Shown here: positions 31,772 to 40,167 of the stretch, in pieces
How positions within the stretch are numbered: position 1 is the stretch's first letter
Layout: each line of letters opens with the position of its first letter
Origin: Tahibacter harae
GTDB lineage: Bacteria > Pseudomonadota > Gammaproteobacteria > Xanthomonadales > Rhodanobacteraceae
Length of the DNA: 64,000 nucleotides
Assembly: GCF_024437735.1 (NCBI RefSeq)
Contig: NZ_JANFQO010000013.1
Location: 62,001-126,000, forward strand
Reading direction: 5' to 3'
Made by a program: the position numbers and the translations under genes
The notes under the pieces: model-generated
Told to the model about the DNA's origin: nothing
Databases searched by the model: none
What the model saw: the letters and a program-made list of their open reading frames with translations, nothing else

Positions 31772-32173
31772 GGATGCGTCGGGGGCTGCTCATGCAGCCC
31801 TTGCGCGATTGCCTGGAGTGCAGGACTTGTCGCCAAAGATGGCGGCGTCTGTCCTTCCGCTCCTTCTTTCAGTCCGGAAGCCAAGCGCGCAGGCAACCTG
31901 CGCGCGTAATACGACGACACCGTGGACGCGCGGATTGCCGGTCAGTCAGGTCGGCCAGCGCCGGCACAGCACCACCAGCTTGCTCGCATCTTGCAGTTGG
32001 TGAGCGACTGGGACCTCGACGGCACTACCAGAAATTTCCGATCTCCCATCCGGCAACGAACCCATGCGCCGTGCGCCGCCGCCGGGCCACCATCGCTCCA
32101 TGAAGATCCCGGCGAGCAGCAGTTCCTCTCGGCACACGGCGCCATTGCGCGACTCTGCGCACAGGCCACGCCC
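31772..32173. other. Gene-free segment between SUFU pseudogene and comM
   Basis: About 400 bases with no sustained homology that I recognise. One short stretch translates to LARILQLVSDWDLDGT (about 31983-32030), which looks protein-like but is isolated. It may be further decayed coding DNA. Confidence 0.4.
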
Positions 32174-33685
32174 ATGAGCCTGGCCATAGTCCACTCCCGC
32201 GCCCAGGAAGGCGTAGCCGCGCCGCCGGTGACGGTGGAAGTGCATCTGTCCGGCGGCCTGCCCGGCACTTCCATCGTCGGTTTGCCGGAAACCGCGGTGA
32301 AGGAGGCGCGTGATCGTGTCCGCGTGGCGATACTCAATACGCGGCTGGAATATCCGGGCCGCCGTATCACGGTAAATCTCGCGCCGGCGGATCTGCCCAA
32401 GGACGGCGGGCGCTTCGATCTGCCGATTGCGCTGGGAATACTGGCGGCGTCGGGACATGTGCCGCGGCACGCCTTGTCGCAGTGCGAATTCATGGGCGAA
32501 CTGGCGCTGTCGGGTGAGTTGCGTCCGGTCAGCGGCGTGTTGCCGGCCTTGCTGCAGGCGCAGCGGGCCGGGCGGCAGGCGGTAGTGCCGCGGGCGAACG
32601 CGGCCGAGGCGGCGCTGCTGGGATCGGCGGATGTGCGCGTGGCGGACAGCCTGCTGGAAGTCTGCGGCTTTCTGCGCGGCGCCGGCGAGCTGTCGCGGGC
32701 CACGCAGGACGATACGTGCGCCGCGCCGGCAGCGCCCGGCGGGCCGGATCTGGCCGATGTGCGCGGGCAGTCGCAGGCGCGTCGTGCGCTGGAGATCGCC
32801 GCCGCGGGCGCGCATCACCTGTTGCTGGTCGGCCCGCCGGGTACGGGCAAGACCATGCTGGCCAGCCGTCTGCCCGGTATCTTGCCGCCGCTGTCCGAGG
32901 GCGAGGCGCTGGAATCCTGCGCCGTGCGTTCGGTCGCAGGCCAGGGTGTGGATCTGGCGCGCTGGCGCCAGCGGCCGTTCCGCGCGCCGCATCACACCGC
33001 GTCGGCGGTGGCGCTGGTCGGCGGCGGTTCGATACCGCGGCCCGGCGAGATCAGCCTCGCCCATCACGGCGTGCTGTTTCTCGATGAACTGACCGAGTTC
33101 GACCGGCATGTGCTCGACGTGCTGCGCGAACCGCTGGAAACGGGGCGCATCCTGATTTCACGCGCCGCGCGGCAAGCGGAATTTCCGGCCAGCTTCCAGC
33201 TGGTCGCGGCGATGAATCCCTGTCCTTGCGGCTACGCCGGCGATCCGCGCGGCAATTGCGCCTGCACGCCGGACCAGGTGCAGCGCTACCGTTCGCGCGT
33301 GTCCGGGCCTTTGCTGGATCGCCTGGACCTGCAGCTGGAAGTGCCGCGCGTACCCATGTCCGAACTGCACGGCTCGGCGCCCTGCGGCGAATCCAGCGAA
33401 ACCGTGGCGGCCCGCGTCGCCGCCGCGCGCGAGCGCCAATGGGCGCGCGCCAGCAAGACCAATGCAACGCTGGACAACAGCGAGGCCGAACGCGACTGCG
33501 CCCTCACGCGGCGCGATTGCGCGCTGCTGGAGCGGGCCGTGGATACGCTGGGACTGTCGGCGCGCGCCTACCACCGCCTGCTGCGCGTGGCGCGCACCAT
33601 CGCCGATCTGGACGGCAGCGATGCGATCGCCTCGGTGCACCTGGCCGAGGCGATCCAGTACCGGCGGCTGGAGCGGCGCGAGTGA
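32174..33685 (+). CDS. comM: ComM/YifB family Mg-chelatase-like AAA+ helicase
   Basis: 503 residues, the normal length. The N-terminal Lon-like domain contains EVHLSGGLPGTSIVGLPETAVKEARDRVR. The AAA+ module has Walker A GPPGTGKT at about 220-228, Walker B VLFLDELTEF and the zinc-like CPCGYAGDPRGNCACTP motif typical of the family, followed by the C-terminal Mg-chelatase region. ComM is a hexameric branch-migration helicase that helps integrate DNA taken up by natural transformation. Start MSLAIVHSRA matches homologues. It is separated from ubiK by the decayed SUFU segment. Confidence 0.93.
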   Translation: MSLAIVHSRAQEGVAAPPVTVEVHLSGGLPGTSIVGLPETAVKEARDRVRVAILNTRLEYPGRRITVNLAPADLPKDGGRFDLPIALGILAASGHVPRHALSQCEFMGELALSGELRPVSGVLPALLQAQRAGRQAVVPRANAAEAALLGSADVRVADSLLEVCGFLRGAGELSRATQDDTCAAPAAPGGPDLADVRGQSQARRALEIAAAGAHHLLLVGPPGTGKTMLASRLPGILPPLSEGEALESCAVRSVAGQGVDLARWRQRPFRAPHHTASAVALVGGGSIPRPGEISLAHHGVLFLDELTEFDRHVLDVLREPLETGRILISRAARQAEFPASFQLVAAMNPCPCGYAGDPRGNCACTPDQVQRYRSRVSGPLLDRLDLQLEVPRVPMSELHGSAPCGESSETVAARVAAARERQWARASKTNATLDNSEAERDCALTRRDCALLERAVDTLGLSARAYHRLLRVARTIADLDGSDAIASVHLAEAIQYRRLERRE

Positions 33686-33719
33686 GTCCGCTGAAAACCC
33701 GCCGATCTGCGCGCCCGCC

Positions 33720-34868
33720 TCAGCGCTTTCCGGCCGCCTCGCAATTCACCCGCAGCTTGAGCGCCTTGGCAATATCCCGCCAATCGAACGCTCCCACCGC
33801 CTGGTCGTCATGCACGGCATAGAACACGCCGTCCGGGAAGCGTTTCGTGCCGGCCTGGTGCAGCCAGATGCCGTCGGTATTGGCCACGGTGGCGCCGGCG
33901 AAGGCGCCGAGGTGCTCCAGGCTATTGCGGTCGTAGACGTGGAACAGGGAGCGGTCCTTGAACTGGTCGGTGGCGATCCAGTAGCCGCTGCCGTCGCTGC
34001 ATTGCCACAGGGTCAGGCCCTCGGCCTGGGCCCTGAACAGGCCCAGGCCTATGCTGCGGCCGCGGAAGCGACCATCGAGGTCGTATTCGCGCACGGCGGT
34101 GCCGGTGGCGGTGTCTTCCTCGGCGATCAGCAGGCGGTCGTGGGCGCTGTCGCCCCAGATCGATTCCGGGATGCGGATTGCGCCGGCTTCGCCGGTATCG
34201 CCGATGCTGCTGTCGAAACGGGCTTCAAGCCTGGTGCCGACGCTGACGCTGTAGCGGCGAACGCGCTTGTCCAGCTGGGCCAGCGGCGGCACCACGTCGT
34301 CGCCCTTGGCGTCCTTGCCGGCCATGTAGGCGTCGCTGATGAAGACGTCGAAGCGCTGCGGGCCCAGGCGGCGCAGCCAGATGCCGTACGGCTGCTGCAG
34401 TTCGTGCGGGCCGAAGGAGCCCAGCGGCTGGAATTCCGGCAGGCGCAGCACCTGCACGCGGCGGTTATCGCGCTCGACCACGAACACCAGGTCGTCGACG
34501 ACGAAGATGCCGTTGGGACGGTCGAATTCGCCGGCGCCCTTGCCGGCCTTGCCGCGCACGCCCAGCGCGGCGCCGCTGTCGCCATCGTAGGTCATCAGCC
34601 GGCCCGTGGCCTTGGCGGTGGCCAGCAGCAGGGGCTTGCCGTCGGGGCTCATCCACAATGCGGGAGAGTCCACATTGTCCTGCGGCGTGGCCGGCGTGAC
34701 GAAGGCTTCGCGCAGGCTGGCGTGGGCGATGCCGGCCGTGGCCAGCCGGGGTTCGGCCGCGGCCTGCTCGTCGGGTTCGCGCTCCACGGTCTGCCGGGTG
34801 GCACAGCCGCCGGCGAGGACGGCTGTCAGGCCCAGGACGAGCAGCGCGCGAAAGCGGGAAGAGAGCAT
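33720..34868 (-). CDS. Beta-propeller phytase-like lipoprotein
   Basis: 382 residues with a lipoprotein signal (VLGLTAVLAGGC, Cys22). The mature protein resembles beta-propeller phytase: DNVDSPALWMSPDGKPLLLATAKATGRLMTYD, PNGIFVVDDLVFVVERDNRRVQVLRLP, ESIWGDSAHDRLLIAEED, EGLTLWQCSDGSGYWIATDQ and NTDGIWL. Such enzymes release phosphate from myo-inositol hexakisphosphate with calcium. A TonB-dependent receptor starts 148 bases away on the other strand, a pairing known for these phytases, which supports a substrate-capture and phosphate-release role at the outer membrane. A Pho-box-like element lies between them. Individual calcium ligands were not checked. Confidence 0.8.
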   Translation of the reverse strand: MLSSRFRALLVLGLTAVLAGGCATRQTVEREPDEQAAAEPRLATAGIAHASLREAFVTPATPQDNVDSPALWMSPDGKPLLLATAKATGRLMTYDGDSGAALGVRGKAGKGAGEFDRPNGIFVVDDLVFVVERDNRRVQVLRLPEFQPLGSFGPHELQQPYGIWLRRLGPQRFDVFISDAYMAGKDAKGDDVVPPLAQLDKRVRRYSVSVGTRLEARFDSSIGDTGEAGAIRIPESIWGDSAHDRLLIAEEDTATGTAVREYDLDGRFRGRSIGLGLFRAQAEGLTLWQCSDGSGYWIATDQFKDRSLFHVYDRNSLEHLGAFAGATVANTDGIWLHQAGTKRFPDGVFYAVHDDQAVGAFDWRDIAKALKLRVNCEAAGKR

Positions 34869-34937
34869 GGGCGGTTTCCAGGTTGGCGGGAGACGGCGCT
34901 TCTAGCATGCCTTGATTGCGCATTCCTGGCGACTGCG

Positions 34938-34993
34938 TGACAGGGCGGCCGAAAACTCCCTGTCATCGCCGCGCCATGCAGCCTGATTAAAAA
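34938..34993 (+). promoter_or_regulatory. Pho-box-like promoter of the TonB receptor gene
   Basis: CTGTCAT (34960-34966), four bases, then GCGCCAT (34971-34977, 4 of 7 to CTGTCAT), matches PhoB half-site geometry (7-4-7). Exactly 10 bases downstream is TAAAAA (34988-34993), a reasonable -10, and the receptor ATG is at 35017. TGACAGGG (34938-34945) and CCCTGTCA (34958-34965) also form a perfect 8-bp inverted repeat, so a CTGTCAC half-site faces the phytase gene too, although its second half-site (TCGCCAG) and -10 are weak. Confidence 0.5.
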
Positions 34994-35016
34994 GCCGTGC
35001 TTTTCAGGGAGTGGAC

Positions 35017-37347
35017 ATGAAGAAGCACGTGCTTGCACTGGCCCTGCTGCAGGCCCTGTCCGGCTTCGCCGCCAGCGGCGCCGTCCTGGCCGGAGGCAGC
35101 GCCGAAGCGCAGCCGGATGCGGCGCCGGTCACGGAGCTGGACAAGGTCCTGGTCACCGGCGAGATCACCTATCGCGACCGCGCCGACGAGATCGCGCCGG
35201 TGCTGGCTTATGACCTGGAGTTCTTCCAGCGCTTCGAGCCGCGCACGGTCGGCGACATGCTCAAGCGCGTGCCCAGCGTGGCCTTCGTGTCCGACGTGCT
35301 GGAATACGACGGCGCGCGCCTGCGCGGCCTGGATCCGGGCTATACCCAGATCCTGATCAACGGCAAGAAAGTGCCGGGCGGCGGCGACGACCGTTCCTTC
35401 TTCGTCGACCGCATTCCGGCCGAAGTGGTCGAGCGCATCGAGATCGTGCGCAGCGCCAGCGCCAACCGTTCCGGCGATGCCGTCGCCGGCGCCATCAACA
35501 TCGTGCTGCGCGACGCTTACGAATTCGACGGCGGCTATCTGCGCGCCGGCGTTTCGCATTTCGACGACGGCGAGAACAAGCCCACCGCCGCCGCCGTGGC
35601 CAGCGGCGAGTTCGCCGGCGGCCGGCTGCTGGCCGGCGTCAGCCACCAGGGCCGCTACAACCCCAAGAGCAAGCTCAGCCTGCGCTATGACGAACCGCGC
35701 GGCGCGTTCGACAACCGCGAGGACCAGAGCGATGTGCGCGACGGCACCGACGATTCGCTCAACCTGTCCTATGCGCGCGAGATCGGCGCGGGCAAGCTGA
35801 ACCTGTCCGGCCTGTACGTGCGCACCGACCGCAGCGAGACTGAGCACTCGCTGGAATACAACGATCGCCGCAGCACTGCGCGCGACAACCTGCTGTCGCT
35901 CAACGACCAGGTCGCCGCTATCCGCCAGCACAATATCGCGGTCAAGGGCGACTACCGCATCGACCACGCCGACGGCGCCCGGACCGCGCTGGATTTCAGC
36001 TACGCGCGCATGAAGGACGCCACGCGCGATGTCGAACAGGAAATCGGCTACGACGATGAAGATACGCCGCCGTCCTTCGACGAGTCCGAAGGCGCGCTGC
36101 AGCTGTCGCGCCTGCGCGACAGCGAACGCGGCATAAGCCTCTCGCACGCTCGCAGCGCCGGCGCGGCGCGCATGGAGTTCGGTCTGGACTACAGCGACAA
36201 GCGGCGCGATTTCCGCCTGGACCTGAGCGAAGTCGACACCGATGAGGAAGGCGCGCCGCTGCCGCCCTACGTCGAGTTCGATACCAGCGCCAGCCGCATC
36301 AGGGAGCGTCGTGCCGACCCTTATCTGATGTTCTCGGGCAAGGGCCGGGCCCTGTCCTGGGAAGCCGGCCTGCGCTACGAGACCACGCGCAGCGAAGTCG
36401 GTGCCGGCGGCGAGCGCCACACGCGCGACTACAAGCTGCCGCTGCCCTCGGCGCATCTGCGCTGGGACCTCGGCGATGCGGACCGCCTGAGCTTCTCGGT
36501 CGCGCGCACCGTGCGCCGGCCCAACTTCAACTACCTGCTGCCGGTGCTGCTGGAAGGCGAATACGGCGACAACGATTTCGTCGGCAATCCGCGCCTGAGC
36601 CTGGAAAAGGCCTGGGGCGTGGATCTGGGCTTCGAGCACCGCCTGGGCAGGCACGGCGTGGTCGGCGTCAATCTGTTCTACCGCGACGTGACCGACCTCA
36701 TCGAGATCAGCAACACCGGCGCCGCCAGCGCCACCGCGCTGGAGGATTTCGAGGACGAGGTTGCCGAATTCCTGGAGGAAAATCCCGGCGCCACCCCGGC
36801 CACGCCGGGCTATCCGGTGCTGGATCCGGACAGCTTCGTCTACACCGCGTCCAACGTCGGCGACGGTCAGGTCTACGGCGTGGAGTTCGACCTGTCCACG
36901 CCGCTGACCGCGCTGAACCTGCCCGACACCGGCGTATTCCTCAACTATTCCTGGCTGGACAGCCGTGTGCGCGACACGCTGGGCCGGCGCCGCTTCAACG
37001 ACCAGGCGCGTTCGGTGCTCAATGTGGGCTTCATCCAGGATCTGCCCGGACTGCAGGCCAGTTTCGGCGTGAGCTACCGGCGCCAGGGCCAGGCGCTGTC
37101 GCGGGTGCTGGCCGAGGAAGTGGAGACCCGCTACGGCGCCGATCTCGAAACCTTCATCGAAAAGCGTTTCGGCACGCAGTGGTCGGTGCGCCTGACCGGC
37201 ACCAACCTGCTGGACGCGTCCAAGGACGAATATTTCCACAAGTTCGACACGCTGGACGATCAGCTCGGCCGCGACTACGACGAATACGAAATCGAGCGCG
37301 AAAAGGCCGGCCCGGTCTACCAGCTGGTCGCGCGCTACGCCTGGTAA
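35017..37347 (+). CDS. TonB-dependent outer-membrane receptor
   Basis: 776 residues. Signal peptide (MKKHVLALALLQALSGFAASGAVLA), then a TonB-box-like ELDKVLVTGEI, a plug domain (VGDMLKRVPSVAF, RLRGLDPGYTQILINGKKVPG, DRIPAEVVERIEIVRSASANRSGDAVAGAINIVLR) and a 22-strand barrel. It ends ...QLVARYAW, an aromatic C-terminal residue as expected for barrel assembly. It imports a scarce ligand using TonB energy. Pairing with the divergent phytase suggests inositol phosphate or a related phosphorylated ligand, by inference. The ATG at 35017 has CAGGGA about 6 bases upstream; a GTG two codons earlier is less well placed. Confidence 0.92.
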   Translation: MKKHVLALALLQALSGFAASGAVLAGGSAEAQPDAAPVTELDKVLVTGEITYRDRADEIAPVLAYDLEFFQRFEPRTVGDMLKRVPSVAFVSDVLEYDGARLRGLDPGYTQILINGKKVPGGGDDRSFFVDRIPAEVVERIEIVRSASANRSGDAVAGAINIVLRDAYEFDGGYLRAGVSHFDDGENKPTAAAVASGEFAGGRLLAGVSHQGRYNPKSKLSLRYDEPRGAFDNREDQSDVRDGTDDSLNLSYAREIGAGKLNLSGLYVRTDRSETEHSLEYNDRRSTARDNLLSLNDQVAAIRQHNIAVKGDYRIDHADGARTALDFSYARMKDATRDVEQEIGYDDEDTPPSFDESEGALQLSRLRDSERGISLSHARSAGAARMEFGLDYSDKRRDFRLDLSEVDTDEEGAPLPPYVEFDTSASRIRERRADPYLMFSGKGRALSWEAGLRYETTRSEVGAGGERHTRDYKLPLPSAHLRWDLGDADRLSFSVARTVRRPNFNYLLPVLLEGEYGDNDFVGNPRLSLEKAWGVDLGFEHRLGRHGVVGVNLFYRDVTDLIEISNTGAASATALEDFEDEVAEFLEENPGATPATPGYPVLDPDSFVYTASNVGDGQVYGVEFDLSTPLTALNLPDTGVFLNYSWLDSRVRDTLGRRRFNDQARSVLNVGFIQDLPGLQASFGVSYRRQGQALSRVLAEEVETRYGADLETFIEKRFGTQWSVRLTGTNLLDASKDEYFHKFDTLDDQLGRDYDEYEIEREKAGPVYQLVARYAW

Positions 37348-37458
37348 ATCCGGCGCTGGCGGCGGATGCGGCCGGGCGAGCCGCGTCCGCGCCGCGCCGT
37401 TGCCGCCGGCGGGCCGGGCGTGCGTAGAATCGCCGCACCGATTCGACCGCAGGCAGCG

Positions 37459-38430
37459 ATGGGCGACCCCACAGCGAACGGCACCGACTCCGGCGGCAGC
37501 CTGCGCGCGCTGCTGCAGGCAATCGGCGCCGACAGTTTCCAGGCTGCCACGCTGGCCGTGGTGGTGGACACGCAGGGCTCTACCTACCGCAAGCCCGGTG
37601 CGCTGATCCTGCTGGCGCGCGCGCAGCGCCGCGGCTGGCTCTCCGGCGGCTGCCTGGAGGCCGAGCTGGAGCAGGCCGCGGCCGAAGTCGCCGCCCAGGG
37701 CCGCGCGCGCCATCTCACCTTCGACACGCGCAGCGACGACGATCTGGTATTCGGCTCGGCCTCGGGCTGCCGCGGCATCGTCGAACTGATGCTGCTGCCG
37801 CTGACGGCGCAGGCGCCGTTGCGCCAGGCCCTGTGCGCGCTGGCTCTGCGCGGGCCGCTGGATCTGCAGCTGGATACGGCAGGCGGCGGCATGGCCGCTA
37901 TCGGCGCGCAGCGATGGGCATGGCCGGGCGCCATGCCTGCGCCGCCGCGCTGGCGGCTGCGGCTGCGCGCACCGCCGCGGCTGCTGCTGCTGGGCGCCGG
38001 GCCGGAATCCGTGCCGCTGCTGCGCCTGGCCCGGCTGCTGGGCTGGCAGAGCGAACTGGTCGAGCAGCGCGCCCGCTGGGCCGCCGCCGCCGCTGCCGCG
38101 GACAGCCACCACGACCTGCCGGCCGGCGCACTGGCGCCGCTGCTGGCCGCGGGCGCGTTCGACGCGGCGCTGGTGATGAGCCATCACTATTCGCGCGATC
38201 TGGACGCGCTACGGCTTTGTGCACAAAGCGATATTCCATGGATAGGCCTGCTCGGGCCGCCGGCGCGGCGCGACGCCCTGCTGGGCGAATTGGACGAACT
38301 CAGCCGCGCCCGGCTGCGGCCGCGCCTGCAGGCGCCGGTGGGGCTGCGCCTGGGCGGCGAAGGGCCCGAGGCCATCGCCCTGTCCATCGTTGCGGCGCTG
38401 CAAAGCCACATCGCCGGCGGCACGCCATGA
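37459..38430 (+). CDS. XdhC-family molybdenum cofactor insertion/maturation protein
   Basis: 323 residues with the two-part XdhC/CoxI architecture. The N-terminal part has ATLAVVVDTQGSTYRKPGALILL, RRGWLSGGCLEAELEQAA and SGCRGIVELMLLPL. The C-terminal Rossmann domain has PRLLLLGAGPESVPLLRLARLLGW and DAALVMSHHYSRDLDALRL. XdhC proteins bind sulfurated molybdenum cofactor and deliver it to xanthine-dehydrogenase-type enzymes. AGGCAGCG precedes the ATG. The stop overlaps the next gene (ATGA). No molybdenum hydroxylase subunit lies in the window. Confidence 0.87.
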   Translation: MGDPTANGTDSGGSLRALLQAIGADSFQAATLAVVVDTQGSTYRKPGALILLARAQRRGWLSGGCLEAELEQAAAEVAAQGRARHLTFDTRSDDDLVFGSASGCRGIVELMLLPLTAQAPLRQALCALALRGPLDLQLDTAGGGMAAIGAQRWAWPGAMPAPPRWRLRLRAPPRLLLLGAGPESVPLLRLARLLGWQSELVEQRARWAAAAAAADSHHDLPAGALAPLLAAGAFDAALVMSHHYSRDLDALRLCAQSDIPWIGLLGPPARRDALLGELDELSRARLRPRLQAPVGLRLGGEGPEAIALSIVAALQSHIAGGTP

Positions 38431-38996
38431 GCAACCACGGCGCGGTCGTGCTCGCGGCCGGCGCCTCGCGCCGGCTGGGCCGGCCCAAGCAGTTAGTGCA
38501 GGTCGACGGCGAATCGCTGCTGCGGCGCAGCCTGCGCTGCGTGCTGGCGACGGCGCCGCGCGATACCGTCGTGGTGCTGGGCCACGCGGCGCAGGAACTG
38601 GCCGCGCATATCGCCGATCTGCCGGCGCGCTGCGTGCTGGGCGCGCAGTGGCAGCAGGGCATGGGCCATTCGCTGCGCCAGGGCGTGGCGCAACTCGCGC
38701 CCGGCTGCGATGGTGTGCTGGTTGTGCTGTGCGACCAGCCGGCGCTGGACGAGGCACATCTCCAGGCCCTGCTGCGCGCCTGGCAGGCGAACCCGCGCCA
38801 GGCCGCCGCGACCGGCTACGCGCAGACCTTGGGCGTGCCCGTGCTGCTGCCGCGCGGCTGGCTGCGGGATGCCGCGCTGGACGGCGACCGCGGCGCGCGC
38901 GATCTGCTGCGCGCCCGGGCGGCGCAGGTGCAGGTAGTGGAGAATGCGGCATTGGCGCGCGATGTCGATGTGCCGGGCGATCTCGCCGACGGCTGA
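38427..38996 (+). CDS. mocA: MocA-type molybdenum cofactor cytidylyltransferase (MobA-like NTP transferase)
   Basis: 189 residues. The nucleotide-binding signature LAAGASRRLGRPKQL is at the N terminus and the metal-binding region is VLVVLCDQPALDEAHL, as in MocA/MobA-like transferases. MocA joins CMP to molybdopterin to give the MCD cofactor used by xanthine-dehydrogenase-family enzymes. Overlap with the XdhC gene indicates one cofactor-maturation unit. A more general NTP-transferase role is possible. Confidence 0.83.
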   Translation: MSNHGAVVLAAGASRRLGRPKQLVQVDGESLLRRSLRCVLATAPRDTVVVLGHAAQELAAHIADLPARCVLGAQWQQGMGHSLRQGVAQLAPGCDGVLVVLCDQPALDEAHLQALLRAWQANPRQAAATGYAQTLGVPVLLPRGWLRDAALDGDRGARDLLRARAAQVQVVENAALARDVDVPGDLADG

Positions 38997-39125
38997 GTCC
39001 GTCATCCGTATTTGTCGTTTTCCGTTGCGTCTGCGGCTTTGTCATACAAAATCTGCGCTGGCCCTGACCAAAGTAATACGACTTTTGTCCTATTCATCGG
39101 GCCGCCGCGCGACGGGATAATGCTT

Positions 39126-39143
39126 ACCAACCAATCGGTCAGT
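39126..39143. promoter_or_regulatory. Candidate TetR operator
   Basis: ACCAACCAATCGGTCAGT is an imperfect palindrome (6 of 9 pairs) ending 10 bases before the GTG start of the TetR gene. Its AACC-N-TCGGT core looks like many TetR-family operators, which suggests autoregulation. Confidence 0.4.
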
Positions 39144-39153
39144 TGCAGTCTCT

Positions 39154-39795
39154 GTGGTCCCTATCCCGCTGGCATCCGCACCTGAAATCGCCGAGAGATC
39201 GGCGCTCACGCGGATCCTGGCCGAAGCCGAGATGCTGTTCGCGCAGCGTGGCTTCGACGGGGTTTCGATCAACGAAGTCGCCCTGGCCGCCGGTGTGTGC
39301 AAGGCGAATGTCTTTCATCATTTCGCGACCAAGCAGGATCTGTACGAGCGCGTACTCGCCCAGGCCTGCGATGCGTTCGGACGTTCGCTCAATGCACTGG
39401 AATTGAAGGAGCAGGATCTCGCGACGCGCCTGCGCCGCCTGGTGGAATGGCATAACGCCTTCCTGTACCAGCGGCCGCACGGCACCCGCCTGATACTGCG
39501 CGAGCTGACCGGTTCGCCGACGGTGCTGGAACGCAATCCCGTGTTCGAGCTGGTGCGGCGCAACTTTGATCGTGTGGTGGCGCTGCTGGCCGAGGTTTCG
39601 GATCAGATGCGCGAAGGAATCAGCCCGGCCCTGGTGGCCAAGGTGGTGCTTTCGCTCAACCTGTTCGGATTCCAGACCGAGCGTCTGAATGAGAAACTGG
39701 CGGTGGCCGGTTCACTGGCGACGCGGCCCGAACTGCAACAGCAATTGCTGGATCTGCTGCTGCACGGGATCGAGGCGCCGAACCATCCGCCCTAA
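39154..39795 (+). CDS. TetR-family transcriptional regulator
   Basis: 213 residues. The N-terminal TetR helix-turn-helix is clear: TRILAEAEMLFAQRGFDGVSINEVALAAGVCKANVFHHFATKQDLYERVL. The C-terminal ligand domain (LRRLVEWHNAFLYQRPHGTRLILRELTGSPTVLERNPVFELVRRNFDRVVALL) resembles regulators of fatty-acid or hydrocarbon metabolism only vaguely. GTG 39154 is the only plausible start, though no strong Shine-Dalgarno precedes it and an operator-like palindrome abuts it. No obvious target gene is adjacent: xdhC-mocA lie upstream on the same strand and the next gene is on the other strand. Confidence 0.87.
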   Translation: MVPIPLASAPEIAERSALTRILAEAEMLFAQRGFDGVSINEVALAAGVCKANVFHHFATKQDLYERVLAQACDAFGRSLNALELKEQDLATRLRRLVEWHNAFLYQRPHGTRLILRELTGSPTVLERNPVFELVRRNFDRVVALLAEVSDQMREGISPALVAKVVLSLNLFGFQTERLNEKLAVAGSLATRPELQQQLLDLLLHGIEAPNHPP

Positions 39796-40167
39796 ACAAC
39801 GCGGCGCACGGACGCCCGCCACAGGACTCCCTGGTCCGGTCCGTCCGTGCTCCTCCCTGCCCTCCGTTGCCAGGTGGCCGGGTCAGGGAAACTGAAAAAA
39901 CGGCGATTTTTTCGCTGCTGTACTTGAAGACGCGAAACGTGTCCTCACCTAGGCAACAACCGGGTTCCCCGCCTGCCCCGGTACCGGCTGACTCCCTCCT
40001 CCCCCCCCCGATCACCGGTACCGGGCCAGGCACCTTCCTCGCCACGCCAGGCGGCGCGTATCGCGCCGCCTGGCGTCGGATGACCTTCTCTCCCGTTTTC
40101 GCAGCAGTGCCGGCTGCGCCTGCGTCGTTTGCGCGGGAATCCGCGCAGCTCTCGCTTCACGCTCCCG
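39796..40167. other. Intergenic region with C9 tract and AT hairpin
   Basis: About 370 bases between convergent genes. It holds an A6/T6 inverted element (GAAAAAACGGCGATTTTTTC, about 39894-39913) that could end the tetR transcript, a run of nine C at 40001-40009, and the strong hairpin listed at 40044-40076. No gene is seen. Confidence 0.55.
40044..40076. terminator. Perfect 15-bp stem with TAT loop
   Basis: ACGCCAGGCGGCGCG (40044-40058) and CGCGCCGCCTGGCGT (40062-40076) pair perfectly across a TAT loop, between the convergent tetR gene and the unknown gene ending at 40168. There is no T tract, so it may be a Rho-independent terminator of the no-tail type or an mRNA-stabilising hairpin. Confidence 0.55.

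Noticed and set aside
30650-32173. Rhs or other toxin remnant beside the SUFU pseudogene
   Set aside because: No RHS repeat motif, toxin catalytic motif or mobile-element gene could be read; only the SUFU domain is supported.
34987-38187. A 1066-residue minus-strand open frame across the TonB receptor and xdhC
   Set aside because: It is antisense to two genes with clear domain motifs, spans their intergenic region, and shows no domain of its own.
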